A stretch of 13,833 nt of DNA from Nitrospinota bacterium (GTDB taxonomy: Bacteria > Nitrospirota > Nitrospiria > Nitrospirales > UBA8639). A program made the position numbers and the translations under genes. The notes below the pieces were generated by a model that was not told the DNA's origin, searched no databases, and was given only the letters and a program-made list of their open reading frames with translations. Shown piece by piece: positions 1 to 7,658 of the stretch. The DNA lies in assembly GCA_022561525.1 (NCBI GenBank), contig JADFRB010000009.1, forward strand, positions 1-13,833, read 5' to 3'. Every line of letters begins with the position of its first letter. The first letter of the stretch is position 1.

Positions 1-2
1 CT

Positions 3-1700
3 CGTCTGCCAGATGACCTACACATACGCATTGATTTTGTTGATGGTATCGAAATCGAAGGGCTGAATGTTGGTCGAGTTGGCAACGTCTCAATGAAAAC
101 CAACCGACCCGAGATCCGGGATGTCGGCGGCGTCTTGCAAGCCGACACCAGCTATCCTTCTGAAGTTGGGAACCTCGAATGGGACAGTTACCATCAGATG
201 GGATTCAAGTCCTGGATGGAGGCGCCGCTCGGCACAAGTGAGGAGCCGATTGGATATATCTCCGTCAGAAGCAAGACAGACCACGTGTATGACTCTGAGA
301 CCGTAAATTTTTTCTTGGAAATCGGACGCCAACTCGGTCCCGCAATACGAAACAGCGAGTTGAACCGCGAACTTCGGTCAATGGTCGCGCGGGAAACCGC
401 GGTCGCCCAGATCGGCCGAGTTGTCTCGTCTACGCTGGACCAGGATGCCGTGATCCAGGTGGGGTTGGACGCCATCACCCGCGATTTACCCTATGACCGT
501 GCGATGATTACACGATTTGACGCTACTCGTCAGATTGCCAGTCAGGCTCATGTGAAAGGGGTGTCAGATGAGCTAGCGGCCGTGGCCAATTCCTTCGAAA
601 TTCCCATTTCCGACCCAACCAGTTTGGAAGGCACGCTGCTGCTTCAAGGCCAACCCGCCCTGGTCAACGACGTCAAAACCATTTTTTCATCGCTGCACCC
701 CTTGAACCAGCAATTGGTCACAGCCATGAACACCCACGCGTTTATCGCGGTGCCGTTGAAATTCCAAGACACCATGCTGGGTGCACTGATGGTGGACCGA
801 CGATCAACCATTCCGTTCACGCAAGATGATGTCTCTATTTTACTGACAGTCGGCCATCATATCGCACTGGCCCTTCACAATGCCCGTGCCTATACCGACC
901 TGCAAACATTGAATCAACAACTGGAAGCCAAGGTACAGGAACGGACGTTTGATCTTGAGCAAGCCAACCGCCACCTCGAAACTACGAATGAGCAGCTTGC
1001 GGAATTAAACGAAACCAAGTCGCGGTTTCTTGCGCATTGTTCGCATGAACTTCGTACGCCCCTGGCCTCGATCAAGGGCTTTTCGGAAAATTTACTGTCT
1101 GGGTTAGGCGGGGCATTAACCACCAAACAAAAAACCTCGCTTCAACGCATTGAAATCAATGCCGACCGTTTGGCGCGTATGATTGGCAATCTGCTCGACC
1201 TTTCCCAAATCGAGGCTGGGAAGATGCATTTGAATCGGAGTGCATGCGATCTTACGGTGCTGGCGCAGGAAGTTGTGGGACTTTACCACCCTTTAGCCCA
1301 AGCGAAAAACCAGCGCATCGAAGTTCAGGGACCAAATCAGGGCGTCAAACTTTATGCCGACCCTGATCGTGTCACACAGATCTTGCTGAATCTCCTTCAC
1401 AATGCCAGTAAGTTTACCCCGGAAGGAGAAACGATTCTGATCGTGACCGAATTGGTGCCACCCCAGGAAGCCCGTGTATCCGTCATCGACTCAGGACCAG
1501 GCATCCCGGAAGACGCCATCCCGAAATTGTTCGACCCCTTCTTTCAAGCCCACCGCGATCATGAAATGGGCACGAAAGGCTTGGGCCTAGGGCTCGCCAT
1601 TGTTCAGCACTTGGTGAACCTTCACGATGGGACCATACACGTGGAAAACCACCAACCCCACGGAGTCACTTTTCGTGTTCAATTTCCGTGTAGGACTTGA
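3..1700 (+). CDS. GAF-domain sensor histidine kinase, 5'-partial
   Basis: The reading frame is open to the left edge, so the true start lies outside the window; the ATG at 93 is internal because GAF-like sequence continues upstream of it. Order of parts, in residues from base 3: the end of a GAF domain (to about 115), a second GAF domain (about 130-300), a coiled-coil linker, then a HisKA dimerisation domain with the H-box SHELRTP (His codon at 1044-1046). The HATPase domain follows, with an N-box (LLNLLHNASKF), a G1 box (DSGPGIP) and a G2 box (GLGLGLAIV). No membrane segment or receiver domain is visible in this part. By family knowledge it autophosphorylates on the histidine and passes phosphate to a response regulator, which is not in view. 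The last codons, TGT AGG ACT TGA, lie inside the end of the hairpin element that starts at 1691, so that element provides the stop codon. Confidence 0.93.
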   Translation, partial: RLPDDLHIRIDFVDGIEIEGLNVGRVGNVSMKTNRPEIRDVGGVLQADTSYPSEVGNLEWDSYHQMGFKSWMEAPLGTSEEPIGYISVRSKTDHVYDSETVNFFLEIGRQLGPAIRNSELNRELRSMVARETAVAQIGRVVSSTLDQDAVIQVGLDAITRDLPYDRAMITRFDATRQIASQAHVKGVSDELAAVANSFEIPISDPTSLEGTLLLQGQPALVNDVKTIFSSLHPLNQQLVTAMNTHAFIAVPLKFQDTMLGALMVDRRSTIPFTQDDVSILLTVGHHIALALHNARAYTDLQTLNQQLEAKVQERTFDLEQANRHLETTNEQLAELNETKSRFLAHCSHELRTPLASIKGFSENLLSGLGGALTTKQKTSLQRIEINADRLARMIGNLLDLSQIEAGKMHLNRSACDLTVLAQEVVGLYHPLAQAKNQRIEVQGPNQGVKLYADPDRVTQILLNLLHNASKFTPEGETILIVTELVPPQEARVSVIDSGPGIPEDAIPKLFDPFFQAHRDHEMGTKGLGLGLAIVQHLVNLHDGTIHVENHQPHGVTFRVQFPCRT

Positions 1701-1873
1701 GAGAAAATAACTTGGGCAATATCGCGCCAAGATTTGGGTCGGATTTGGACGGAACGATTAAGAAAAACTCGAGGCATAGCACCGCTATGGTGAGGGTTTT
1801 TCGATTGAGGCCCGTTCAAAGATGGCCCGAAGATTGGATGCGAGATGTCCAAGTTATTTTCTCTCAGGTCCTA
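1691..1873. mobile_element. 183-bp palindromic MITE-like hairpin element, copy 1
   Basis: The element runs from a TA at 1691 to a TA at 1873. Its ends are near-perfect inverted repeats of about 28 bp (start TAGGACTTGAGAGAAAATAA; the other end reads TAGGACCTGAGAGAAAATAA on the reverse strand). The whole length folds on itself: position i pairs with 184-i, with a three-base loop at the exact centre (1781-1783) and tandem G-A-type mismatches between helices. Copy 2 at 7098-7280 has the same length and about 91% identity (16 differences by eye). It has no transposase. TA at both ends is what IS630/Tc1-mariner-type insertion leaves, so a non-autonomous element moved by such an enzyme is a reasonable inference. 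Short reading frames inside it have no ribosome binding site and are not considered genes. Confidence 0.85.
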
Positions 1874-1979
1874 AGGAGGGACGGAGGGAAGGTAGAGCTT
1901 CAGGAACATCAAGACCGTTGACGCGAGGTGGCGAATACCGTTCGTATCGTCGATTATTGAAGGCCTCTACCCCACCTAA

Positions 1980-2000
1980 CCTCCCCTTACAAAGGGGAGG
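1980..2000. terminator. Perfect 9-bp hairpin downstream of the LexA-like gene
   Basis: CCTCCCCTT and AAGGGGAGG form a perfect stem with an ACA loop, 16 bases beyond the stop of the repressor gene on the - strand. There is no clear T-run after it in that direction, so it may be a transcript-end hairpin rather than a classic intrinsic terminator. The remaining sequence between 1874 and 2016 shows nothing else. Confidence 0.45.
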
Positions 2001-2016
2001 AATAAACCACCACGTC

Positions 2017-2565
2017 TTACGATTTCTTACAGTACCGAATGACGCCGACGACGATGCCTTGAATGGTCAACTCATCATCTGGGGTCACCACAATGGGCTG
2101 CATGGTTGCATTTTCCGGTCGCAATTCAATGCGCCCATCTTTTTGATAAAACGTTTTGACGGTTGCCTCACCATTGAGGAGGGCGACCACGGTTTGGCCA
2201 TTTCGCGCGGTTTCTTGTCGGTGCACGATAATGACGTCGCCGGACAGAATGCCTTCATCGCGCATGGAGTCCCCCTTCACGCGCAACGCAAAGTTGTCTC
2301 CTTGGCCAATCATATCCGCCGGCACGTCCACCACTTCCGATTGCAACACCGGTTCGATGGGAGTACCAGCCGCAACCACTCCCGCCATCAAAACATGGGC
2401 CGGTTCCGCCAACTTGGCTAACGCCACCTCTAACATTGAAGGAATACGGCGTTGCCTGCACTCGTATCGAGCAATACTTGTCCGTGTAGTGCCCAGCGCC
2501 GCCGCAAGCTCTTCCTGCGTCATCCCCAGCGCTTTTCTCGTGGTGATCAGATTCTCAGGTTTCAT
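2017..2565 (-). CDS. LexA/S24-family self-cleaving repressor with XRE DNA-binding domain
   Basis: A 182-residue protein. Residues 1-52 form an XRE-type helix-turn-helix (MTQEELAAALGTTRTSIARYE), unlike the winged helix of classical LexA. Residues 65-178 form a LexA-like peptidase domain with the cleavage site Ala66-Gly67, catalytic Ser100 in VKGDSMRDEG and Lys137 in ATVKTF. The Gly67-Ser-Lys spacing (33 and 37) is almost that of E. coli LexA (34 and 37), so the catalytic parts look intact. By family knowledge it represses target genes and inactivates itself, usually after RecA-filament contact during DNA damage. Whether it is the cell's SOS regulator or a phage-type repressor cannot be told here. 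AGAGGGG lies just upstream of the ATG as a ribosome binding site. A 17-bp palindrome at 2582-2598 suggests autoregulation. It is divergent from the TonB receptor gene. Confidence 0.9.
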   Translation of the reverse strand: MKPENLITTRKALGMTQEELAAALGTTRTSIARYECRQRRIPSMLEVALAKLAEPAHVLMAGVVAAGTPIEPVLQSEVVDVPADMIGQGDNFALRVKGDSMRDEGILSGDVIIVHRQETARNGQTVVALLNGEATVKTFYQKDGRIELRPENATMQPIVVTPDDELTIQGIVVGVIRYCKKS

Positions 2566-2581
2566 CAGCCCCTCTCATTAA

Positions 2582-2598
2582 TGTAACCAATGGTTACA
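2582..2598. promoter_or_regulatory. Palindromic operator TGTAACCAATGGTTACA
   Basis: Two perfect 8-bp arms around a single central A, 16 bases upstream of the repressor start. It is the only copy I see in the window. Placement directly in front of a HTH repressor is typical of an autoregulatory operator, and assignment to that repressor is an inference. It could also affect the divergent receptor gene at 2688. Confidence 0.65.
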
Positions 2599-2619
2599 AA
2601 ATATGACAAGCAAAGTCAA
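2591..2619 (-). promoter_or_regulatory. Putative promoter of the LexA-like gene, overlapping the operator
   Basis: On the - strand TTGACT (2619-2614) is followed after 17 bases by TAACCA (2596-2591), which lies inside the palindrome. The -35 match and spacing are good and the -10 match is poor, so this is a candidate only. If right, repressor binding would block the polymerase directly. Confidence 0.35.
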
Positions 2620-2687
2620 CCGAAACTTTAAATCATAGAAACTTCAATGAGTTAGAACAATCCGCTTGCTATCCACAAAGGCCGACT

Positions 2688-4679
2688 TTGAATCTCCGGC
2701 TACCCATCGGTATGGTAGGGCCACCTATGGCTTGCCTACCGACAACAATCTTTCGGCTCATCTGTACGGGAACGATCGGGGTTCTCTCCCTGTCCACTGT
2801 TCTTGCGGCAGAACACGATCCCATCGAACAGCTTGACCCAATCGTCATCACCGCCACGGCAAGCCCGACCACGCTCTCTCAAGCACCGGCAGCGGTCACG
2901 ATTATCAGCCGTGAACAGATCGCCCAGCAACACGCCAACCGACTCAGCACCGTCTTGCAACAAATCCCTGGAGTCTTTGTGGATGAAATGGGAGGGCGAG
3001 GGGGACTGAGTTCGGTCTATTTGAGAGGAGGCGATCCGAATTTCACCATGATCATGATTGATGGTATCCCTATCAACGATCCGAGCAATCAACGCGGCGG
3101 ATCGGTGAATCTCGCCACACTCACTCCAGAGCGCATTGAACGCATTGAAATCGTTCGAGGCCCGGTATCGGTCGTCTACGGGTCCGATGCCATGGCTGGA
3201 GCCATCAATATCATCACCCGGAAAGGCCAGACGAATCCTCACTATCAGGCAACCGTGGAGGGAGGCCAATTTGGATACGGACGAGGTGTGATCCAAGCCC
3301 GAGGGGCTATCGATGGTGTTCTGTATAGCGGCTCGTTTGCGTTCACCCGAAACGACGCGCAAGTGGAGGGCGATCAATTTCAAGGTATCACAACGGGAGG
3401 GAGCCTCGGTTGGTCTCAGGACCCGTCATTGAACGTCCAGGTCACCGGCCAATATTCCCAATCCGAGATTCGAGCGTTTCCCGAAGGCAGTGGCGGGTCC
3501 CGGCTATCTGTTCTGAGAACGACCGAACGACGCTCGGCGGATGAATTCCTTGTGGGTATCACGCTCAAACACCAATTGGCTCAAACCTGGCGACAACAAC
3601 TCTCGGCCAATGTTTTTTATCGCCGAGAGGATATAAATAATCCTGGTGTCATGAATACGAGCATGACGTTTATCAATCCACCGACGATATTCACCACCGA
3701 TTTTTCTCGATACCGATTCCTCTGGACCTTGCACAAGACCTTTGACCAAAATTGGAATGTGTCAGGCGGCGTCCAACTCATTCATGAAGACGGCAACCGA
3801 GCCGGCACCCAACAACTCACGGCGCTAGGCTTTCCTGCCGATCAACGCAACGATTTTGAGAAAACACGAACGACCCTGGCGGGATTCTTCGAGACCGTCT
3901 GGAGTCCCTTCTCGCACACCACTATGACGTCGAGCCTTCGCCTTGATGACCCTCAAGGCTTTTCCCCTGAAGTCACTCCTCGGGTGGCCATCACCGTTCA
4001 AGTGCTGCCGGCAACCTCTGTGCGGGGAAGTTACAGTGAAGGGTTTAAACTCCCCAGCTTCAATGCACTCAGTGATCCGCTGATAGGGAACCCGTCATTG
4101 GTACCAGAGACCAGCCGAGGGGGGGACCTTAATGTGCACCAGGAGTTGTTCCATAAAAAGGTCGAACTCGATCTGACATATTTTTACAATCGCTTTTCGA
4201 ATCTCATTGACCTTGACCCCGTCCTCGCCAGACAAAATATCTTTACTCTTGTGAACCTCAGTACGGTGGTCACCAACGGGGTCGAGCTTGAAGTCACCAC
4301 GACTCCTTACCCCTGGCTCCAGGTGAAAGGATTTTTCACCTATCTGAACACCGAAATTCTTGGATCGGATGATTCCCTTCGGAATAGACCAAACACGTCA
4401 GGCGGATTAATCGTCGGCATTCAACCCACTTCCCGATTACACATTCGAAGTCAGGTGCGAGCCGTTGGCAAACGGTTTGACCTTCAAATCCCGACATCCC
4501 AGACCGTTGTCCCAAGCTTCTATCGTGTAGACCTTGCGGCGACACTCACGTTGAATGACTCGTGGAAAATTTTTGCGGCAGGCGAAAACCTCACGAATGT
4601 GCGATACGAAGAATTTCTTGGATTTGAGGCGCCCGGTGTGTGGTTTCGATTTGGGTTGAAGTGTCAGATCGGCGAGTAG
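2688..4679 (+). CDS. TonB-dependent outer-membrane receptor (BtuB-like)
   Basis: A 663-residue protein from a TTG start; ATGs at 2712 and 2727 are alternatives, and 2727 leaves a shorter signal peptide. The N-terminus ends in a hydrophobic signal sequence with a likely cut after VLAA (about residue 41). A TonB-box-like DPIVITATA follows at 50-58. The plug domain (about 60-180) shows the family signatures QQIPGVFVDE, SVYLRGGDPN, MIDGIPIND, RIEIVRGPVSVVYGSDAMAG and INIITRKG. The rest is the 22-strand barrel, with a typical late ENLTNVRYEE motif and an aromatic-rich final strand. Such receptors import cobalamin, iron chelates or similar ligands using TonB-ExbBD. No transporter or cofactor gene lies beside it, so the ligand cannot be named. 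It runs divergently from the repressor gene and converges on the diguanylate cyclase gene. Confidence 0.92.
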   Translation: MNLRLPIGMVGPPMACLPTTIFRLICTGTIGVLSLSTVLAAEHDPIEQLDPIVITATASPTTLSQAPAAVTIISREQIAQQHANRLSTVLQQIPGVFVDEMGGRGGLSSVYLRGGDPNFTMIMIDGIPINDPSNQRGGSVNLATLTPERIERIEIVRGPVSVVYGSDAMAGAINIITRKGQTNPHYQATVEGGQFGYGRGVIQARGAIDGVLYSGSFAFTRNDAQVEGDQFQGITTGGSLGWSQDPSLNVQVTGQYSQSEIRAFPEGSGGSRLSVLRTTERRSADEFLVGITLKHQLAQTWRQQLSANVFYRREDINNPGVMNTSMTFINPPTIFTTDFSRYRFLWTLHKTFDQNWNVSGGVQLIHEDGNRAGTQQLTALGFPADQRNDFEKTRTTLAGFFETVWSPFSHTTMTSSLRLDDPQGFSPEVTPRVAITVQVLPATSVRGSYSEGFKLPSFNALSDPLIGNPSLVPETSRGGDLNVHQELFHKKVELDLTYFYNRFSNLIDLDPVLARQNIFTLVNLSTVVTNGVELEVTTTPYPWLQVKGFFTYLNTEILGSDDSLRNRPNTSGGLIVGIQPTSRLHIRSQVRAVGKRFDLQIPTSQTVVPSFYRVDLAATLTLNDSWKIFAAGENLTNVRYEEFLGFEAPGVWFRFGLKCQIGE

Positions 4680-4685
4680 CTCGTG

Positions 4686-4808
4686 GCAGGATGTTGAAAA
4701 AGTCCGCCAGCGGCGTTCTCGGCCCTTTGTCGTGCTCACGTACTCTCGTACGCTCCGCGCGCCAAAGCGCCTGCGGCCTTGCTGGACGGGCCTTTTTGAA
4801 CATCCTGC
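4686..4808. repeat. 123-bp palindromic intergenic element between convergent genes
   Basis: The ends are inverted repeats beginning GCAGGATGTTGAAAAAG at left, with GCAGGATGTTCAAAAAG read from the right. The arms stay similar inward to a central CGTAC-TCTC-GTACG hairpin at 4739-4752. It starts 7 bases after the receptor stop and lies before the convergent cyclase stop, so as RNA it could end transcripts from both sides. Its left arm shares about 26 exact bases (TTGAAAAAGTCCGCCAGCGG and the next six) with the right end of the element at 7943-8114, in opposite orientation. It has no coding content. Confidence 0.75.
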
Positions 4809-4853
4809 ATTGCCAGGGGTTATGACGATGACCGTCGTATTCCGAATCCTCTA

Positions 4854-6011
4854 CTACGCTTCGACCAATTCCGGCAACGGATCTCCAGCGGCACAAAGCT
4901 GATTGCGTCCACTTTGTTTCGCACGATATAACGCTTGATCCGCGCGTTCGATCCAATTGGCCGACGTATCCCCCTTGAAATACTCAGCCAGCCCGATTGA
5001 GATGGTCACCGACAATTGTAAATCTTCATGCTCGATGAACGTTTGCCGAATTGCGGCCAAGAGTCGATCCCCGAGCGCACGTGCACCCTCAAGGTTTACC
5101 CCCTGTACGACAACGACAAACTCCTCTCCTCCATACCGAGCCACAAAATCCATTTTTCTGGGAAACGTGAGCACCGTCCGTTTCGCAATTTCGCAAATCA
5201 CCGTATCCCCTGCACGATGGCCATACGTGTCATTGACCTTCTTGAAATGATCGATATCCAGCATCATCAGGCAGGCCGGAGAATTCGACAGAATATTCAA
5301 CGCACTCAGTTGTTCCAAATGCTGATCCAATGCCGCACGATTGTACAACTGCGTGAGGCCATCTAACGCCATCTGCTGGCGCGTCTGACCCAGTTCTTCT
5401 TCCACTTCCTTGAGCTTCTCACCCAGCCTCTCAACCCGACGGCGTTCCTCCTGGTTCCGATCCTCCACCAGCTTGGTGAGGTCCTCCGCCGCAGCTAAGA
5501 CTTCCCGTTTCATGTCCTCAGGGCTTTTGCACACAACCGCGGTTTTGAGACGACTGATATGCGCCTGCATATGTCCATCCGTTTCTTGATCCTGAATAAA
5601 GGCCTGACTCACCGTACTGGTGAACGTCCACACGACCTCGCGCAAGGCATGAAAACCTTTCACGACATAATTTTTTTCACTCTGCCTATGGCGATTCACA
5701 AACTGATGCAGACCACCCCAATTCCGTCGGCCATCCGGATACTCTTCGCGAACATCCGGATCTTCTGAGGTCGTGGTTCCAAGAAGAACATGTCGGGCCC
5801 ATCGTTCAAACTCTTTGGTAAAGGACTCAGCGTCGCCTTTATCAAGATCGAACGCATGCCGCCCCCATGTCCGAAGGATTTTGGCCACCGCTTCGGCTGC
5901 GGCATCTTGCCCTTTTGATGAAGAAGCCCCTTGAGGCGCTCCCTTCTTTTTCGAAGACGAGCTCTCCTTGGATGGTTGGTCATTGCGACTCGACCACAGG
6001 TTAAACATCAT
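4854..6011 (-). CDS. Soluble GGDEF diguanylate cyclase
   Basis: A 385-residue protein. Residues 1-40 are a Ser/Lys-rich, probably disordered tail. Residues 40-175 form a helical, Trp-rich domain that I do not recognise as PAS, GAF or REC. Residues 176-212 are a charged coiled coil (RRRVERLGEKLKEVEEELGQ), followed by a GGDEF domain from DGLTQLYNR (217) onward. The metal-binding Asp is in MMLDIDHFKKVND, the active-site motif is intact (GGEEF, 294-298), and the product-inhibition site RxxD is present as RKMD (285-288). It should therefore make c-di-GMP from two GTP and be feedback inhibited. No membrane helices or signal peptide are visible, so it acts in the cytoplasm. The start has two consecutive ATGs with only a weak GAGAG upstream. 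There is no EAL domain, and no partner gene next to it. Confidence 0.92.
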   Translation of the reverse strand: MMFNLWSSRNDQPSKESSSSKKKGAPQGASSSKGQDAAAEAVAKILRTWGRHAFDLDKGDAESFTKEFERWARHVLLGTTTSEDPDVREEYPDGRRNWGGLHQFVNRHRQSEKNYVVKGFHALREVVWTFTSTVSQAFIQDQETDGHMQAHISRLKTAVVCKSPEDMKREVLAAAEDLTKLVEDRNQEERRRVERLGEKLKEVEEELGQTRQQMALDGLTQLYNRAALDQHLEQLSALNILSNSPACLMMLDIDHFKKVNDTYGHRAGDTVICEIAKRTVLTFPRKMDFVARYGGEEFVVVVQGVNLEGARALGDRLLAAIRQTFIEHEDLQLSVTISIGLAEYFKGDTSANWIERADQALYRAKQSGRNQLCAAGDPLPELVEA

Positions 6012-6153
6012 TCTACTCTCTCGGGATTAGTATGGTTGTGTGTGTGTTTTGTTCATTTTCATACGTTTTTCACTCATTACCTGATTATGTTATCGGCGAC
6101 ATGGCCGATTTCTTTATTGAGAGACGAGCTGTTGAAAAAACACCAAGACGGGC

Positions 6154-6173
6154 GGGACGGGACGGGACGGGAC
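6154..6173. repeat. GGGAC pentamer tandem repeat
   Basis: Four exact head-to-tail copies of GGGAC, preceded by an imperfect copy and followed by GAAAC. It sits in the 167-base gap between the cyclase start and the end of the 265-residue gene. The preceding GTTGAAAAAA (6131-6140) resembles the end of the palindromic elements elsewhere in the window, but I found no matching right end. It is a possible slippage-prone microsatellite. Confidence 0.7.
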
Positions 6174-6178
6174 GAAAC

Positions 6179-6976
6179 TCAATAGTCCCAATGTACTTCG
6201 CGGAGATTGAGCTGGCCTTCGGGTAAGGCATGGGTTCGATGGTTCACCACTTTGATGTCAACGGCGTCTGACATGAGCTGAATACTTTCGCCAACCTTCG
6301 GACTTTTTCCTTGACCCACGCACAGGTCAGCCAGAGCCAATAAACGATCGATGGTGGGATTCCCCGGTAAACCACGCGGGAGAAAGACCTCGAATTCCTC
6401 TAACCCAAACTTGGCCAACCCACGCGTATACAACCATTGACGACCATCGGACACATGTTCGTCCTGCTGCACATGGACATGATCTTCAATACGAAAAGAA
6501 TCCAGGCGTCGGTCACTCCAATCGGATGGATTGAAATAGCGGCTAGCCGCCACATCATACGCCGTGCCTTCAGTCAACAACGTCAAGCCCCTCGCCAGCC
6601 GTAACACAAAGAGCACGACATCCTGCTTGGAACTCCCAACCGGCGAGGTAGACATTATCTGAATGACCTGGGAATGTTCCCATCCCACCTGGCTTTTCCA
6701 TCGCATGGCTTCCTCTGCTGAGCGAACATGACTCACTATCGCCTGCCAGTCCACATGCCGAGCTTCAAATGTTGCATTGGAGTCGTGTTCCGGAAAACGA
6801 ATGGTGAGCGGCCCCCCATAGTGCTGGTTAAACCAGGCCGCTAAAAATCCTGCTGGCGGCGGATCGCCCCCTGAAAAGCCCACGACAACACTCGGGCGTT
6901 TCTTTGGAGCGGATTTTGTTTTACGCTTGATTTTTTTCACACGGACTTTCTGTTCGTCCTCACACACCGCATCCAT
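6179..6976 (-). CDS. Hypothetical protein, 265 residues
   Basis: I cannot assign this protein with confidence. Residues 1-28 are strongly basic (KVRVKKIKRKTK), then a globular region starts at VVVGFSGGDPPPAGFLAAWF. There are no signal peptide, membrane helices or cysteine clusters. The C-terminal half (TRGLAKFGLEEFEVFLPRG ... LLALADLCVGQG) has the feel of the DUF4261-type family, whose members share a TxGLxKFGxxELE-like segment; this is a memory-based resemblance only. The ATG at 6976 is the first possible start, because an in-frame stop precedes it directly, but no clear ribosome binding site is present. Uninterrupted length, normal composition and same-strand position behind the cyclase gene support a real gene. 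Confidence 0.72.
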   Translation of the reverse strand: MDAVCEDEQKVRVKKIKRKTKSAPKKRPSVVVGFSGGDPPPAGFLAAWFNQHYGGPLTIRFPEHDSNATFEARHVDWQAIVSHVRSAEEAMRWKSQVGWEHSQVIQIMSTSPVGSSKQDVVLFVLRLARGLTLLTEGTAYDVAASRYFNPSDWSDRRLDSFRIEDHVHVQQDEHVSDGRQWLYTRGLAKFGLEEFEVFLPRGLPGNPTIDRLLALADLCVGQGKSPKVGESIQLMSDAVDIKVVNHRTHALPEGQLNLREVHWDY

Positions 6977-7097
6977 TCATATCTGCGATGAGATGCCAGA
7001 CCTTACGTAATTGAAACCATTGCTGAGGTCAAGTCGTGAGATTCAAAGGAGGAAAGGAAAGAGTGTGCCGGCTTGATCTACCCGCCGCATTCACCAC

Positions 7098-7280
7098 TAG
7101 GACCTGGGAGAAACTACCTTGGACAATATCGCGCCAAGATTTGGGTCAGATTTGGACGGAACAATTGAGAAAAACCCGAGGCATAGCACAGCTATGTTGA
7201 GGGTTTTTCGATTGAGGCCCGTTCAAAGATGAGCCGAAGATTGGATGCGAGATGTCCAAGGTAGTCTCTCTCAGGTCCTA
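7098..7280. mobile_element. 183-bp palindromic MITE-like hairpin element, copy 2
   Basis: Same orientation and exactly the same length as the copy at 1691-1873, flanked by TA at 7098-7099 and 7279-7280. The terminal arms read TAGGACCTGGGAGAAACTAC and, from the other end, TAGGACCTGAGAGAGACTAC. Relative to copy 1 the arms changed together (positions 17/167 and 20/164 both A-T to C-G). The right-hand TA plus the first element base forms the TAG stop of the zinc-ribbon gene on the - strand. The preceding gap 6977-7097 contains nothing I can name. Confidence 0.85.
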
Positions 7281-7658
7281 AGTATGTTGAGGAGGCCAAT
7301 CGACCTCGGCCTGACAACCGCAGTAATAACAGGCGATGCGATACCGCCCTTTTCGTCGAGGATTGGGTAACGAGGTGAACACAATGGGAACCGAATCATG
7401 AGGACACACGGGTTGGAGATGAAGGAGGTGCTCATCGATAATAGCTTCGAGTTCTGCCGTCTCCCATGGCTGCCCGAGTTCTTCATGTCCTCGCACATGG
7501 TCTTCCCATCCACACAGGAGGCATTGCACATGATAGGTCTTGACCCGGTCTTGATGGTGAGAGACCTCGACGCATTCAACCTGACCCGAGCAAGAAGGCG
7601 TCTCACAGGCAATCGGTTCATGCTGAAGGGCTTGAATGAAAGACTTAGGAACATCCAT
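7278..7658 (-). CDS. Small protein with two predicted zinc ribbons
   Basis: A 126-residue protein without a family I can name. The cysteine layout suggests two treble-clef or zinc-ribbon units. The first has C18-x4-C23 paired with C46-x2-C49 (CETPSC, CLLCGWE); the second has C85-x-H87 paired with C110-x2-C113 (VCPHD, CYYCGCQ). They are separated by an acidic helix (ETAELEAIIDEHLLHLQ). The start is well supported by AGGAGGT five bases upstream (7664-7670). There are no signal peptide or membrane segments, so it is probably a cytoplasmic nucleic-acid or protein-binding adaptor, by analogy with other zinc ribbons only. The C-terminus ends ...PPQHT and the TAG stop is formed by the boundary of the hairpin element at 7280, so the original end may have been different. 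Confidence 0.8.
   Translation of the reverse strand: MDVPKSFIQALQHEPIACETPSCSGQVECVEVSHHQDRVKTYHVQCLLCGWEDHVRGHEELGQPWETAELEAIIDEHLLHLQPVCPHDSVPIVFTSLPNPRRKGRYRIACYYCGCQAEVDWPPQHT

Noticed and set aside
1697..1921. 74-residue + strand frame across hairpin copy 1
   Set aside because: It lies inside the palindromic element, has no ribosome binding site, and is the kind of frame often mis-called in such repeats.
1822..2421. 199-residue + strand frame
   Set aside because: It is antisense to the LexA-like gene, which has a full set of catalytic residues.
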